Assembly: GCA_944325025.1 (NCBI GenBank)
Contig: CALUYN010000009.1
Coordinates: 1 to 64,000, forward strand
Direction of reading: 5' to 3'
Length of the DNA stretch: 64,000 nucleotides
Source: Candidatus Gastranaerophilales bacterium
GTDB taxonomy: Bacteria > Cyanobacteriota > Vampirovibrionia > Gastranaerophilales > Gastranaerophilaceae
The notes under the pieces are model-generated. The model ran no database searches, was not told where the DNA came from, and saw only the letters and a list, made by a program, of their open reading frames with translations. Below are positions 1-9,300 of the stretch, piece after piece. The position numbers and the translations under genes are program-made. How positions within the stretch are numbered: the stretch's first letter is position 1; every line of letters starts with the position of its first letter.

Positions 1-370
1 TGTTACTTTACATCCACCTAAATTTAAAATTTTGAAAAATTTTTCAACACTGTCCTGTCCCAAAATTCCTGAACTGTCCCAAAATTCCTGAACTGTGTCT
101 AAATTCCCGCCATTTAAGGTTTTGAGACACTGTCTTGTTTTAGACATTGACGGACAGTAATCGGACTTTTTTGCCAGTTCAGGAATTTCATTTTTAGCGA
201 TTTCCGACTAAAAAAATCAAGATATATTTGAAACACACCCCTATTAGTTCAAAAAAATCAAATTCCTGCAATGTCTGTTCAATGATAATCACGAAATTAA
301 ATTCGGATATTTTGATAAACAGTCACCCAAAAGTCACCAAAAATGTAAAACCTTAAAAAAATTAAAAAAT
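1..370. other. Gene-free, repeat-containing region
   Basis: No convincing coding frame on either strand. The stretch holds short repeats built around AAATTCCTGAACTG: direct copies at 63-76 and 82-95 and an inverted copy at 175-188, plus a related AAATTCCTG near 262. Two AGTCACC heptamers lie at about 323-340. Next to a tRNA gene this could be debris of an integrated element or a regulatory array. No integrase or other element gene is visible, so its function is unknown. Confidence 0.5.
55..108 (+). repeat. Tandem 19-bp repeat, 2.5 copies
   Basis: The 19-mer CTGTCCCAAAATTCCTGAA occurs at 55-73 and again immediately at 74-92. A degenerate partial third copy (CTGTGTCTAAATTCCC) occupies 93-108. 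The unit contains AAATTCCTGAA, which recurs inverted at 175-188. Back-to-back spacing of 19 bp would place protein sites about two helical turns apart, so an operator or iteron-like array is possible. No adjacent replication or regulator gene supports either reading. Confidence 0.7.
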
Positions 371-397
371 AGAGATAAGGCTTAAATCCTTATCTCT
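371..397 (-). terminator. Intrinsic terminator downstream of tRNA-fMet
   Basis: A perfect 10-bp stem (AGAGATAAGG / CCTTATCTCT) with a 7-nt loop is followed by a U-run when read on the minus strand (complement of the A-rich 353-370). It lies 13 nt beyond the CCA end of the tRNA. The plus side also has a T-run (399-406), so it may act in both directions. Confidence 0.8.
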
Positions 398-409
398 ATT
401 TTTTTTACT

Positions 410-486
<77 letters not shown>

Positions 487-543
487 TTAAATATTATTAC
501 ATTTTATTATGTATCGCTGAATTTTAAATTGCAACCTTTTTGT

Positions 544-1122
544 TTAAATATTTTTATCTATATATTTTATTACTTTGCAAGGATTGCCTGCAGCTATACA
601 ATATGATGGAACATCTTTTGTAACCACACTGCCCGCGCCAATTATTGAACCTTCTCCAATAGTTACACCGGGCAATATCGTAGAATCAGAACCTATCCAG
701 ACATTTTTATTAACTATGATTGGTGCCGGATGCATATCAATTCTATGTTTGGGATTTATGTCATGGTTCAATGTCGCAAATGTCACATTATGCCCAATAA
801 AACAATTGTCATCTATTGTAATACCGCCTTGATCCTGAAATCGGCAGCACATATTTATAAAAACATTTTTACCGACTGTAATATTTCTCCCGCAATCCGT
901 ATAAAACGGCGGGAAAAAACGAAAACTTTCATCAACTTGTTTACCTGTTAATTCAGAGAATAATTTGCGCAATTCATCAGGGGTATGATACCTGCTGTTT
1001 ATCTCAAAAGTAATCTTTAATGCACGCTGTGCTAATTCATCAAACATAGGAAGAATTTCTGAACCAACAGTGACAGGTTGCTGTGTTTCCATATAGTCTA
1101 AAAATTTATTTATATCAACCAT
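544..1122 (-). CDS. Sugar O-acetyltransferase, maltose/galactoside acetyltransferase type
   Basis: A 192-aa protein of the Maa/LacA/NodL acyltransferase group, which transfers acetyl from acetyl-CoA to sugar hydroxyls. The N-terminal helical maltose-acetyltransferase region (about 1-60) is followed by left-handed beta-helix hexapeptide repeats (about 75-185), seen as the I-G-E-G-S-I-I-G-A-G-S-V-V pattern. The motif TLNHDI around residue 117 holds the family's catalytic His, and the C-terminal AAGNPCKVI is typical. It stands alone, and the sugar substrate cannot be told from sequence. Confidence 0.85.
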   Translation of the reverse strand: MVDINKFLDYMETQQPVTVGSEILPMFDELAQRALKITFEINSRYHTPDELRKLFSELTGKQVDESFRFFPPFYTDCGRNITVGKNVFINMCCRFQDQGGITIDDNCFIGHNVTFATLNHDINPKHRIDMHPAPIIVNKNVWIGSDSTILPGVTIGEGSIIGAGSVVTKDVPSYCIAAGNPCKVIKYIDKNI

Positions 1123-1338
1123 AATATACCTTAAAATATTTATAATAATTATTTAATACAATAACTAAAATATCAAATACTTTTACTGTATATGACTTAA
1201 TGCTTTTGAGTAATAAATGTCTAGAAATACACTTATACCTTACGTCATGAATAAATTATAATTTACAAATCTTAATAAAAGTCAATAAACAAACAAATAC
1301 TCACAGTATATATTTTTTATATAAACAGGAGAGTATAT

Positions 1339-3240
1339 ATGGAAAATATTCCTGTAAATTTTCGAGAAATACGCTTTAACCGTGATACTAAAGTTAATTA
1401 TAAAGATGGAAACCCGATTATAAATACTATATTTAATAAGTATGATAAAGATAACAGCGGGGATTTCAACGAGCAAGAGTGAAATGAATACCAACAACAG
1501 CTTAAATCTCTTGAAGAAAGAAAAGCGGAAATAGACAAATTAAGACAAAATGCAAACGATGATGTAGTGTCGCATTATAGCCGAAATATTCAACATTTAA
1601 ACAAGAAAATTGAAAAATTAAGAAATGATGAACTTGAACTAATAAAGCAAAATGACTTTGAAAAACTTATTGAATTTGAGCGTACACATAACGTTTCACG
1701 CGAAGGTTATATTAATGAGAGTGAACTTCCGGATGGAGCAAAAAAATATGATATTTCAACTTTTAAAATGGGGATTTATAATGAGCAAAAAGGGTCTTTT
1801 ACAGGCGAATGCTATACAAAAGGGTATTTGAGCGGTTTTGAAAATTTAACTGATGAAGAAAAAAATGAATATTTAAAACTGTTAAATAATACTGTTGATA
1901 CAAATAAGCAGATTAGAAAATTTGAAGAAAGAATTTCTGCATTAAATAAAGAGCTAGATAAGAATTTGGCACTGGAAGATCTTGCCCAAAACGGTATGGT
2001 CGATAAAGTAGGAAATTCTGAATATGAAAACAATGTATATATGCAATATTCTGCAATCAGAAATGAAAGTAATCCGTTTTACGGTCAGATAAAAGAATTA
2101 GAAAGCAAATATACGCAATTAAAACTTAAAGGCAATCCTACTCAGGATGAAACGAGATTGATGGAACAATATAGAATTCAAATCAATCAACTGGAACAGG
2201 CTAGTAAAGATTGGTCAATTTCGGATGCTAACAGAGATATACAAGAAAATAACGGCTTTAGACTGACAAATGTTTCTGAACAAGTTGTGTATAAACATCA
2301 GCAAAATTCTTCCAATAATTCAGAAACCGAAACTCATACTATTACAGATAATCATACAATCGGAGCCATATATAAGGACCAAAACTGGAATTTAAATGCA
2401 AATTTCACAAAAGGTGAAACATACACCCTAAATTCTGATGAAGATACTGTTCATACCTATAATGCTTATTTAGGAGCTAGTTTCGGCCGTGAAAATCTGT
2501 CTGTAACGTCAAACTCAAGCATCAATGCTGATGATAGTTCTATTTATTATAGCCAGAGCCTTGAGGGCAAGTATAAAAATTTGAGTTTACGGGTAGATAA
2601 CAATCTAAATGTAACAAAATTTGAAATGCCTGATGAAAATGGTAATACCACTGAAAACACAGTTAAAACAAATTCAACCAATATAGAACTTTCATATCAG
2701 ACAGGGAAATTCACAAATACTGCTGCGGTTGGATTTGAAGAGGAAGGTACAACGGTTTCAGCAGGTTCCCGTGCAAATTTCGGAATACAGGCAGGCAAGA
2801 GCTTCTTTAACATTAATCCATCATCAAACTTTACTTACAATACCGGAGCTGAAACATATACTGTAAACCCTGCAATTAGTGCAAATTATAGTTTCAATTC
2901 CAAAAACCTTAGAGCTAATGTTATGTTAAATAACAATTTAAGCATAACAGCAGCACCTTCTATGGACACTCAGCTCAATAACAATTTTAATCTCAATGCA
3001 GGTTTAACATATAAGGATTTTTCATTTACCGGCAAATATAATAATTCCTATTCTAAATACAGTACAACAAATACCTTTGGAGCAGAGGCTGCATATAATA
3101 ATAAAAATGCAGGACGTTTTGCCATAGAATATTCTCGCCAAAATTCAAAAAGTGATACTTATTTTACGGGAACTGATCAGGTAATGTTTACGTATTCTGC
3201 ACCGATTGATACTATTACAAATTGGTTCAAGAAAAAATAG
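1339..3240 (+). pseudogene. EF-hand / coiled-coil / beta-rich protein interrupted by in-frame TGA
   Basis: An ATG at 1339 follows a good ribosome binding site (AGGAG at 1327-1331, 7-nt spacing). The frame is open to TAG at 3238-3240 except for one TGA at 1480-1482 (codon 48). The first 47 codons end in a canonical EF-hand loop, DKDNSGDFNEQE, and the TGA follows directly where such proteins usually carry Trp before NEY. Beyond it come a coiled-coil region (to about residue 300) and a long stretch of alternating polar/hydrophobic strands rich in N, S and T that resembles an outer-membrane barrel, although no signal peptide is seen. A GTG at 1567 could start a truncated product. I do not recognise the family. 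Read as a full-length gene with one nonsense change, or a sequence error. Confidence 0.7.
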
Positions 3241-3266
3241 CGATAAGTTCAAAAACCTTATCGCTA
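3238..3266. terminator. Bidirectional intrinsic terminator
   Basis: A 10-bp perfect stem (TAGCGATAAG / CTTATCGCTA) with a 9-nt loop starts inside the stop codon of the upstream gene. T-rich tracts flank both sides. It can serve the plus-strand EF-hand gene and the minus-strand tRNA-Arg. Confidence 0.75.
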
Positions 3267-3281
3267 TTATCTTTTAAACCT

Positions 3282-3355
<74 letters not shown>

Positions 3356-3488
3356 TTAAATAATTTGCAACTTTTATGTTAACAAAAAAAGATTTTTTTT
3401 CAAGTTTTTTAAAAAAAATTTTAAAAACGGCAATATAATTAATGTTTTAAAAATTAAATATGTTATTCTCTTTGTGAGAGGTATAGAT

Positions 3489-3689
3489 ATGGAAAAATTA
3501 ACACACAGAGAAAAAACCGTACTTAAACTTGTGACACAAGGATACGGTTATGCACAAATCAGCAAATTAATTTTTGTCAGCACTCATACAGTAAAAGCAC
3601 ATATTAGCTCTATTATCCGAAAATTAGAAGCAAAAAACAGAGCTAACGCAATTTATATTGCTATTATGCACCACATGCTTGATGAATAA
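3489..3689 (+). CDS. Small LuxR/GerE-type DNA-binding regulator
   Basis: A 66-aa protein that is almost entirely a GerE helix-turn-helix. LTHREKTVLKLVTQGYGYAQ leads into the recognition helix segment VSTHTVKAHISSIIRKLEAK, close to the LuxR consensus. It lacks any receiver or ligand-binding domain, so it would act as a stand-alone DNA-binding protein or as half of a split regulator. The ATG at 3489 is chosen because GAGAGG lies 7 nt upstream; a GTG at 3474 has no such site. It lies just upstream of the amidase gene, whose own promoter begins 15 nt after this stop codon. Confidence 0.85.
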   Translation: MEKLTHREKTVLKLVTQGYGYAQISKLIFVSTHTVKAHISSIIRKLEAKNRANAIYIAIMHHMLDE

Positions 3690-3703
3690 TAAATTGTTAC
3701 AAT

Positions 3704-3732
3704 TTGATAGCTAATCTTACTCGTTATATAAT
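3704..3732 (+). promoter_or_regulatory. Sigma-70-type promoter of the amidase gene
   Basis: TTGATA (3704-3709), a 17-bp spacer and TATAAT (3727-3732) make a near-consensus promoter. The expected transcript start near 3740 excludes TTG 3704 and ATG 3734 as start codons and supports ATG 3752. Confidence 0.75.
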
Positions 3733-3751
3733 AATGAATGAGATTAGATTT

Positions 3752-5605
3752 ATGAAAAAATTATTTATATTATTATCAATACTTATAATTGCTTTTTTTA
3801 CATTTGTCCAACGAGTTTGTGCTGCGGAACTGTACAAATTTACTGATGCAAACTTTGATACATCAAATTCAATTATAGTGCTTTCAGGACAGGATACGCA
3901 GACAGGTAATATCCTTGAGAACATTAAACTTGTTAAAATGCAAAACCCTTCAAGGGTGTATTTTGACATTAATTCATCCATAATAACTTTTCCAAAACAG
4001 GATTGGATGTTCAAAACAGGCCCGATTAAAGAAATTAAAATCAACCAGTTTTCAACATCGCCGGATGTCGTAAGAGTAGTAATGTACTATGAGAACGGAT
4101 TTAACCCTGATAATATCAAATTTTTAAGATTGAAAAATAATATTATTATTAAGTTAAAAGATGATGAAATGTGCGACAATGAGTATTTTCTTAATACATA
4201 CAGAGATGAGCATTCTTCATCTAGCGATTTTTATGAATACATGACAATTTCAATGCCGGTTTCAAAATCAGGTGACAGTATAGTAAACCAAATTCAAGAT
4301 GCTTTTAATGAACAGGCTGAACAACTATTTGAGCGAAAAGAATTAAAACTCAATACAAAGTATTACTTGAACAATATTACTCCAAAACCCAATATGGTGT
4401 TATTAAACGGTTTTGGTTCTGTCACAATTGAAAGACCTATGATTTTGTCAAATCCTACAAGAATTATTTATGATTTGCCAAATACTCTTGTAGATATGAA
4501 AATAAGAAACAAAGAGTACAGGATAAGTGATACTGAAACCGTAAAAATAGGTCAATTTTCAGTTAATAAAGCGCGTATTGTTATAACTACAGATGCTGTA
4601 AAGGATTATATCCCGATTTATTCAAGCGACAACCAATCTTTAATACTTGCAAATTATCAAAAAATAAATAACTCAACTTTGTATAATACATCAAGTAATG
4701 CAATTGCTTATAACAAAGAAAAAATTGATTCTTTAACAGAATCTATGATTTTAAAATTTGATTCTCCTGTAGTACACGGACTTGATAGGTATAATGACAA
4801 AATTATTTTCTATTTGTACAACGTTTCAAAATATAATGATGTAAATTTCAAAACAGCATATAAAGGAACAATTTTTGAAGATGCACATATAGATTTAATG
4901 CCTAAAATCGGTTTAAAATTAACAATTCCTATAGAACAGGATGCAGTAGTTAGTTCATACTTAGGGGCTGACGGCAGAAGTTTAAAAATCAAAATAAAAG
5001 AATCTAAGAAAAAAACAGAAAGCCTTATACCGTCCATAATTTTAAATCCGATTGTTCCGACAGACCATACAACAAAAAAAGTTGTAATCGATGCAGGCCA
5101 CGGCGGTAAAGATGTCGGCGCTATAGGCGGAGGAATTAATGAAAAAGATATAACGCTTGATGTTGCCAAACGTGTGGAAAAACTTCTTAAACAAAAAGGC
5201 TGCAGTGTTGTAATGACAAGAGATGATGACACTTATGTATCATTGCAGGACAGAGTATCAATAAGTGAAAATGCAAATCCGGATATTTTTGTAAGTATCC
5301 ATGTAAATTCAAGCGTAAGACCGGAAATAACCGGAGTTGAAACTCATTACTATCACCAGGAAAGTATAGCGCTTGCCCAAACTGTTCATTCATCACTTGC
5401 AAGTGCCGTACAATCGCCAAATCGCGGTTTGTTTAAATCAAAATTTTATGTTATAAATCATACTACATCGCCTGCGATTTTAGTCGAAATCGGGTTTATC
5501 TCAAACAGCGATGAGAGAAACCAGCTTGTAGGAGAGAAAAGGAAGCAGGCAACAGCAAAAGCAATAGCAGATGGAGTACAAAACTATTTTAAACAATATA
5601 AGTAA
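3752..5605 (+). CDS. amiC: N-acetylmuramoyl-L-alanine amidase (AmiC-type, AMIN + Amidase_3)
   Basis: A secreted zinc amidase that cleaves the lactyl-Ala bond of peptidoglycan, used in cell separation. A signal peptide starts at ATG 3752 (MKKLFILLSILIIAFF, cleavage after CAA). AMIN-like beta regions fill about residues 25-430. The catalytic Amidase_3 domain occupies about the last 180 residues: VVIDAGHGG (zinc His), INEKDITL (zinc Glu), SIHVNSS (zinc His) and VEIGFISN (catalytic Glu). All key residues are present. The gene has its own promoter and overlaps murI by 35 nt, pairing peptidoglycan hydrolysis with precursor supply. Confidence 0.93.
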   Translation: MKKLFILLSILIIAFFTFVQRVCAAELYKFTDANFDTSNSIIVLSGQDTQTGNILENIKLVKMQNPSRVYFDINSSIITFPKQDWMFKTGPIKEIKINQFSTSPDVVRVVMYYENGFNPDNIKFLRLKNNIIIKLKDDEMCDNEYFLNTYRDEHSSSSDFYEYMTISMPVSKSGDSIVNQIQDAFNEQAEQLFERKELKLNTKYYLNNITPKPNMVLLNGFGSVTIERPMILSNPTRIIYDLPNTLVDMKIRNKEYRISDTETVKIGQFSVNKARIVITTDAVKDYIPIYSSDNQSLILANYQKINNSTLYNTSSNAIAYNKEKIDSLTESMILKFDSPVVHGLDRYNDKIIFYLYNVSKYNDVNFKTAYKGTIFEDAHIDLMPKIGLKLTIPIEQDAVVSSYLGADGRSLKIKIKESKKKTESLIPSIILNPIVPTDHTTKKVVIDAGHGGKDVGAIGGGINEKDITLDVAKRVEKLLKQKGCSVVMTRDDDTYVSLQDRVSISENANPDIFVSIHVNSSVRPEITGVETHYYHQESIALAQTVHSSLASAVQSPNRGLFKSKFYVINHTTSPAILVEIGFISNSDERNQLVGEKRKQATAKAIADGVQNYFKQYK

Positions 5606-6386
5606 TAAAAATCCAATAGCATTTTTTGATTCAGGCGTAGGCGGACTTACTGTATTTGAAAAAGTCAAAAAACTTATGCCTGACGAAAATTTCCTGTATT
5701 TCGGGGACACAAAAAATATGCCGTACGGCGAAAAAACAGAAGAACAGTTACTTGAATTTGCTGACAAAATTTTTAAATTTTTTGAAAACAAAAATGCAAA
5801 AGCTGTAGTAATGGCTTGTAACACAACTTCAGCAATAACTTATGAGAAACTGAAAAATAATTACAATTTTAAAATTTATCCTATAATTCAATCGGTCTGT
5901 TCAACTCTTGCCCAAATGCAAGGGGTTAACAGACTAGGCATAATTGCAACTCCTGCAACCATAAATTCACATGCATATTCAAAAGAAATAGCCAAATACA
6001 ACAAAGATATGAAAGTATTTGAACTTTCTGCACCGAATTGGGTCAGAATTGTTGAAGAACACAGAATTACGCAGCCCCAAAGTATTATGCAGGTTGAAGA
6101 AATTCTTGATATTATGCAGGGATTTAAACCGGATAAAATAGTGCTTGCCTGCACACATTATCCGTATTTAATAAGCGTTCTGAAAAAATTTATGCCGGAA
6201 GAAACCTTTTTAGACCCTTCATTATATTTTGCCCGAAATATAAAACAAGATTTAACAACATCAGGATTGCTAAACGACAAATTTGAGTATGAAAAGTTTT
6301 ACGTAAGTTCAAACCCTCAGAACTTTAAAACAGCATCAGAAATGTTTTATAAGCTTAATGAGCTTCCTGAAATTGTCAATCTTTAA
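5571..6386 (+). CDS. murI: Glutamate racemase
   Basis: A 271-aa protein converting L- to D-glutamate for peptidoglycan. IAFFDSGVGGLTVFEKV near the N-terminus, the first catalytic cysteine in VMACNTTSA and the second in LACTHYPYL are all present. The ATG at 5571 lies inside the amidase gene (35-nt overlap, different frame) without a strong ribosome binding site, suggesting translational coupling. The 3' end overlaps the convergent DUF3326 gene by 11 nt. Confidence 0.95.
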   Translation: MEYKTILNNISNKNPIAFFDSGVGGLTVFEKVKKLMPDENFLYFGDTKNMPYGEKTEEQLLEFADKIFKFFENKNAKAVVMACNTTSAITYEKLKNNYNFKIYPIIQSVCSTLAQMQGVNRLGIIATPATINSHAYSKEIAKYNKDMKVFELSAPNWVRIVEEHRITQPQSIMQVEEILDIMQGFKPDKIVLACTHYPYLISVLKKFMPEETFLDPSLYFARNIKQDLTTSGLLNDKFEYEKFYVSSNPQNFKTASEMFYKLNELPEIVNL

Positions 6387-7347
6387 TATACTGCAAACAA
6401 GTTTCATAATCCGGCACTTCAATAATTTTATCACTGATTTTTTCAGGGGTTACATTCAATACCGTAGAGTTTTCTTTTACCGCAAAAACTTTTATTCCGC
6501 GTTTAATACATTCAAAAACAGGAGTGCTGCCAAGAGAATCATAAGGCATAACAAGATAATCCAGATTATTAATGCTTATGCCGCCGGATTTTACAAGCTG
6601 AGGTGCATTGTTCAACCCTAAAAGAATACAAGGCAAAAAAGTCGGTGTAATATATTCAGACGCTGCGCGTCCGTCCACCAAGTCCGGATATATTTGATAA
6701 TCTGCAAAAGCCGGAGAATGAGCACAAGGGACATTTAACTCTTTAGAAATATAATGAGATAAAATAGCTTCAACACCGCCCACAGGGTCAGTACCTTGTC
6801 CGTTAGCATAATCAGGATTATCATCTTGTGGATCCTCAAACAAACACACCAGCGCTAAGGCATTACACCCTTTTTGAAGCAATTTTTGACAAGCTGCTTT
6901 TAATGTATCAATGTTTTTGACTATTCCTGTAGAAATTCCGCTGTCTTCAAGTTTAAATTCAACACCTACATCATCAGATGTTAATTCATAACTCGCGATA
7001 TCAATTCCGTATACAGCTTTTGCAGCGTTAATTGTATTGATATGAACATTCAAAACATCAGAAGTTATTGCACTGTCAAATACAACGCCTATTTTGTTAT
7101 TTTGGGAGGGGATTAAATTGATATTTCCCTTAAAAAATTCATCAAGCGAATATCCTTCCACATAAAGCATGTTATCAGTAATTCCAGAAAAACATCCGGC
7201 ATTTACAACATTTGGATTTACTATAAGTTTCGACTCTTTAGCAAACTCTCTTGCATAAGGGCTTGCATCACCTGCAAAACCGCCGATTGAAGCACCTATG
7301 CCTGTCGGAACAACAAAAGCCCCTAATTTTTCTCCGTTTTCTAACAT
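6376..7347 (-). CDS. DUF3326 family protein
   Basis: About 323 aa, matching by recall the DUF3326 family common in cyanobacteria and plastid lineages; the biochemical function is unknown. Family signatures: VVPTGIGASIGGFAGDA at the N-terminus, NAGCFSG, the acidic segment DPVGGVEAILSHYI, PCAHSPAF, TFLPCILLGLNNAPQ and VKENSTVLNV. The start is set at ATG 7347 because a strong intrinsic terminator lies just upstream (7365-7390). A longer reading would overlap the neighbouring gene by 89 nt. No Shine-Dalgarno is present; TATTAT lies exactly 6 nt before the ATG, suggesting a leaderless mRNA. It ends in TGA. Confidence 0.85.
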   Translation of the reverse strand: MLENGEKLGAFVVPTGIGASIGGFAGDASPYAREFAKESKLIVNPNVVNAGCFSGITDNMLYVEGYSLDEFFKGNINLIPSQNNKIGVVFDSAITSDVLNVHINTINAAKAVYGIDIASYELTSDDVGVEFKLEDSGISTGIVKNIDTLKAACQKLLQKGCNALALVCLFEDPQDDNPDYANGQGTDPVGGVEAILSHYISKELNVPCAHSPAFADYQIYPDLVDGRAASEYITPTFLPCILLGLNNAPQLVKSGGISINNLDYLVMPYDSLGSTPVFECIKRGIKVFAVKENSTVLNVTPEKISDKIIEVPDYETCLQYIKD

Positions 7348-7364
7348 ATATTTATAATACAACA

Positions 7365-7390
7365 AAAAAGCAGTATCAAAACTGCTTTTT
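7365..7390 (-). terminator. Intrinsic terminator after the 7412-7801 gene
   Basis: A 10-bp perfect stem (AAAAAGCAGT / ACTGCTTTTT) with a 6-nt loop and a T-run on the minus strand. It separates the coiled-coil gene from DUF3326 and fixes the DUF3326 start downstream of it. Confidence 0.85.
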
Positions 7391-7411
7391 CTGTCAATAG
7401 TTTTATTAATC

Positions 7412-7801
7412 TTATTGTTGTGCTCCGCCGTATGAAAAGTCGTTTTTAACGTTTGTTTGAAGAAGTTTTGTCCAGGAGCTTTCATAAGTATTGATTTCAT
7501 TCAACTGTGTTTCAAGATTATTTTTTTCAAGCTCTAATTCTTGTTCCCATGAATTTATATTTGCTAATTCAAGTTCATGTTCCTGCTCACAGCGTTCTGT
7601 CAATAATTCATATGTTTCAGGATCATCTTCATAGTATGTGTAATAAATATCATTAATCTGATCATTATATTTTGCCTGATTTTCAGCAGTTTGTTTAGAT
7701 GAATTAAGCATATCCATCATAACAGTTGACAATTTGTCATTAATCATAGATTTCTGCTTTGTGTACAATAACAATGTTTCATGAATATTTGAAATAGCCA
7801 T
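7412..7801 (-). CDS. Small coiled-coil protein, unknown function
   Basis: A 129-aa, highly charged, mostly helical protein with no signal peptide or membrane segment. GAGGCGAGAACG upstream gives a ribosome binding site. The C-terminal half (ELELEKNNLETQLNEI, then a conserved Y-E-S) resembles the C-terminus of the 8718-9227 protein on the other side of clpP (KAKIETQLKMIEQEYESV), so the two are probably paralogues. Function unknown; a structural or scaffold role is only a guess. Confidence 0.7.
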   Translation of the reverse strand: MAISNIHETLLLYTKQKSMINDKLSTVMMDMLNSSKQTAENQAKYNDQINDIYYTYYEDDPETYELLTERCEQEHELELANINSWEQELELEKNNLETQLNEINTYESSWTKLLQTNVKNDFSYGGAQQ

Positions 7802-7983
7802 CGTTCTCGCCTCTCTTCTTTTGTTCTCTTACATATATAAACGTTTTAAACAAACTCCGATTTCAGTAAAGGCTTATTTTGTTACATTTGTTAACAAACG
7901 TCTTATCAACTTATTATAATAATATTTATTATGTATTTATTTATTTTTATACTATAATATAATCATTATATAGGAGAGCAGAT

Positions 7984-8598
7984 ATGGATCAGGAAACTTA
8001 TATGAGAATAATGGGTTATGTCCCTACAGTTATAGAAGCATCATCGAGAGGAGAACGTTCCTTCGATATCTTTTCTAGACTATTGAGAGAAAGAATTATA
8101 TTTTTAGGAACAGAAATTGACGACGATGTTGCAAATTCAATTGTTGCACAGCTTCTTTTATTAGACAGCGAAAACTCAGAAAAAGATATTATGCTTTACA
8201 TAAACAGTCCGGGTGGTGTAATAACAGCAGGTATGGCAATTTATGATACAATGCAGCTCATCAAATCCGATGTTTCAACAATATGTCTCGGAGATGCAGC
8301 ATCAATGGGCGCATTTCTCCTTTGCTCAGGTGCTAAAGGCAAAAGAATGGCACTGCCGAACGCAAGAGTTATGATTCACCAACCGTTAGGCGGAGCAAAA
8401 GGTCAGGCTACCGATATTGAAATTGAAGCAAAAGAAATTTTGAGAATGAAAGATATGTTAATCGAAATTATTGCTAAAAATTCAGGTCAGCCTGTTGAAA
8501 AAGTTAAAGAAGACTGCGAACGCGACCACTTCTTAACAGCACAGCAAGCTTTAGAATACGGGCTTATAGACAAAGTTATTACAAAAAATGAAAAATAA
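7984..8598 (+). CDS. clpP: ATP-dependent Clp protease proteolytic subunit
   Basis: A 204-aa serine peptidase that forms the tetradecameric barrel of Clp proteases. The catalytic triad is visible: Ser in [11 protein letters not shown], His in [10 protein letters not shown], Asp in [12 protein letters not shown]. The residue before AAS is Asp where Gln or Thr is more usual, a small oddity. ATG 7984 follows AGGAG, and an AT-rich promoter region separates it from the divergent coiled-coil gene. A strong terminator follows; no clpX or tig is adjacent. Confidence 0.97.
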   Translation: MDQETYMRIMGYVPTVIEASSRGERSFDIFSRLLRERIIFLGTEIDDDVANSIVAQLLLLDSENSEKDIMLYINSPGGVITAGMAIYDTMQLIKSDVSTICLGDAASMGAFLLCSGAKGKRMALPNARVMIHQPLGGAKGQATDIEIEAKEILRMKDMLIEIIAKNSGQPVEKVKEDCERDHFLTAQQALEYGLIDKVITKNEK

Positions 8599-8628
8599 CA
8601 TTATTAACAATTCTTAACAAAACAGACA

Positions 8629-8660
8629 AAAACATGCAATTCCAAGGAGTTGCATGTTTT
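8629..8660 (+). terminator. Intrinsic terminator of clpP
   Basis: An 11-bp perfect stem (AAAACATGCAA / TTGCATGTTTT) with a 10-nt loop and a T-run lies about 30 nt after the clpP stop. Confidence 0.9.
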
Positions 8661-8717
8661 TATATTAATGTAAGGTTAAAAAAGGTTAGTTATAAAATTT
8701 AGGTAGGAGTAAAGGAA

Positions 8718-9227
8718 ATGTTAATTTTCGCGTATCGAAAATTGCAGCTCATCCATCAACGGAACGATTTACAATATCGTTTAATGGATTTGACCAAAAA
8801 GTTGTCTGATTTGCAGCAATACTCTGCAAATATAGGTGACGGTTCTGTATCCATGAGCGATATGATGAACACTCCGGGTTCAATGTTCGGTCGACAGATG
8901 ATGTACATGCAGTATGCGCATAACGGAGCATTGATGAGTGCGCAGCAAAATATGGCAATGATGCAGCCAATGATTGCAATGCAGATGCAGCAGATGCCAA
9001 ATCCGCAGTATCAGGCAATGTATCAGCAGTGGATATTTAGAAGTTTATACAATCAGGCTCGGGAAAATATAGGCAAGCAGGAAACAAAACTTCTGAATGA
9101 ACAAGAAAAACAAATTCAGGCAGAAAAAGCTAAAATTGAAACCCAGTTAAAAATGATTGAACAAGAATATGAATCTGTCAAACAGGGTGAACAAGATGCT
9201 ATAAAATTATGTAAACCTGAATATTAA
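8718..9227 (+). CDS. Methionine/glutamine-rich coiled-coil protein, unknown function
   Basis: A 169-aa protein. The helical N-terminus (RKLQLIHQRNDLQYRLMDL) leads into a Met/Gln-rich middle (about 60-110, with repeated QM and MQP) and a charged coiled-coil C-terminus. There is no signal peptide. The C-terminal ETQLKMIEQEYES resembles the 7412-7801 protein, so clpP is bracketed by two members of one family on opposite strands. AGGAG precedes the ATG. Function unknown. Confidence 0.75.
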   Translation: MLIFAYRKLQLIHQRNDLQYRLMDLTKKLSDLQQYSANIGDGSVSMSDMMNTPGSMFGRQMMYMQYAHNGALMSAQQNMAMMQPMIAMQMQQMPNPQYQAMYQQWIFRSLYNQARENIGKQETKLLNEQEKQIQAEKAKIETQLKMIEQEYESVKQGEQDAIKLCKPEY

Positions 9228-9270
9228 TAAGGATTTACCCTAAAACATCCTATCCTTGACTAACCTTTTC

Positions 9271-9300
9271 AAGGGGTCTGCTAAACGCGGGCTCCTTTTT
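9271..9300 (+). terminator. Intrinsic terminator after 8718-9227
   Basis: Stem AAGGGGTC / GGCTCCTT (8 bp with G-U pairs), an 11-nt loop, then TTT. It abuts the stop codon of the convergent cyclo-ligase gene. Confidence 0.6.

Noticed and set aside
1339-3240. Alternative genetic code with TGA as Trp
   Set aside because: TGA ends kdsA and the DUF3326 gene at the right length, TGG is used for Trp throughout, and the tRNA-Trp anticodon is CCA. A single site is better explained as mutation or error.
6358-6621. Plus-strand frame at 6358
   Set aside because: It is antisense to DUF3326 with no ribosome binding site and no family features.
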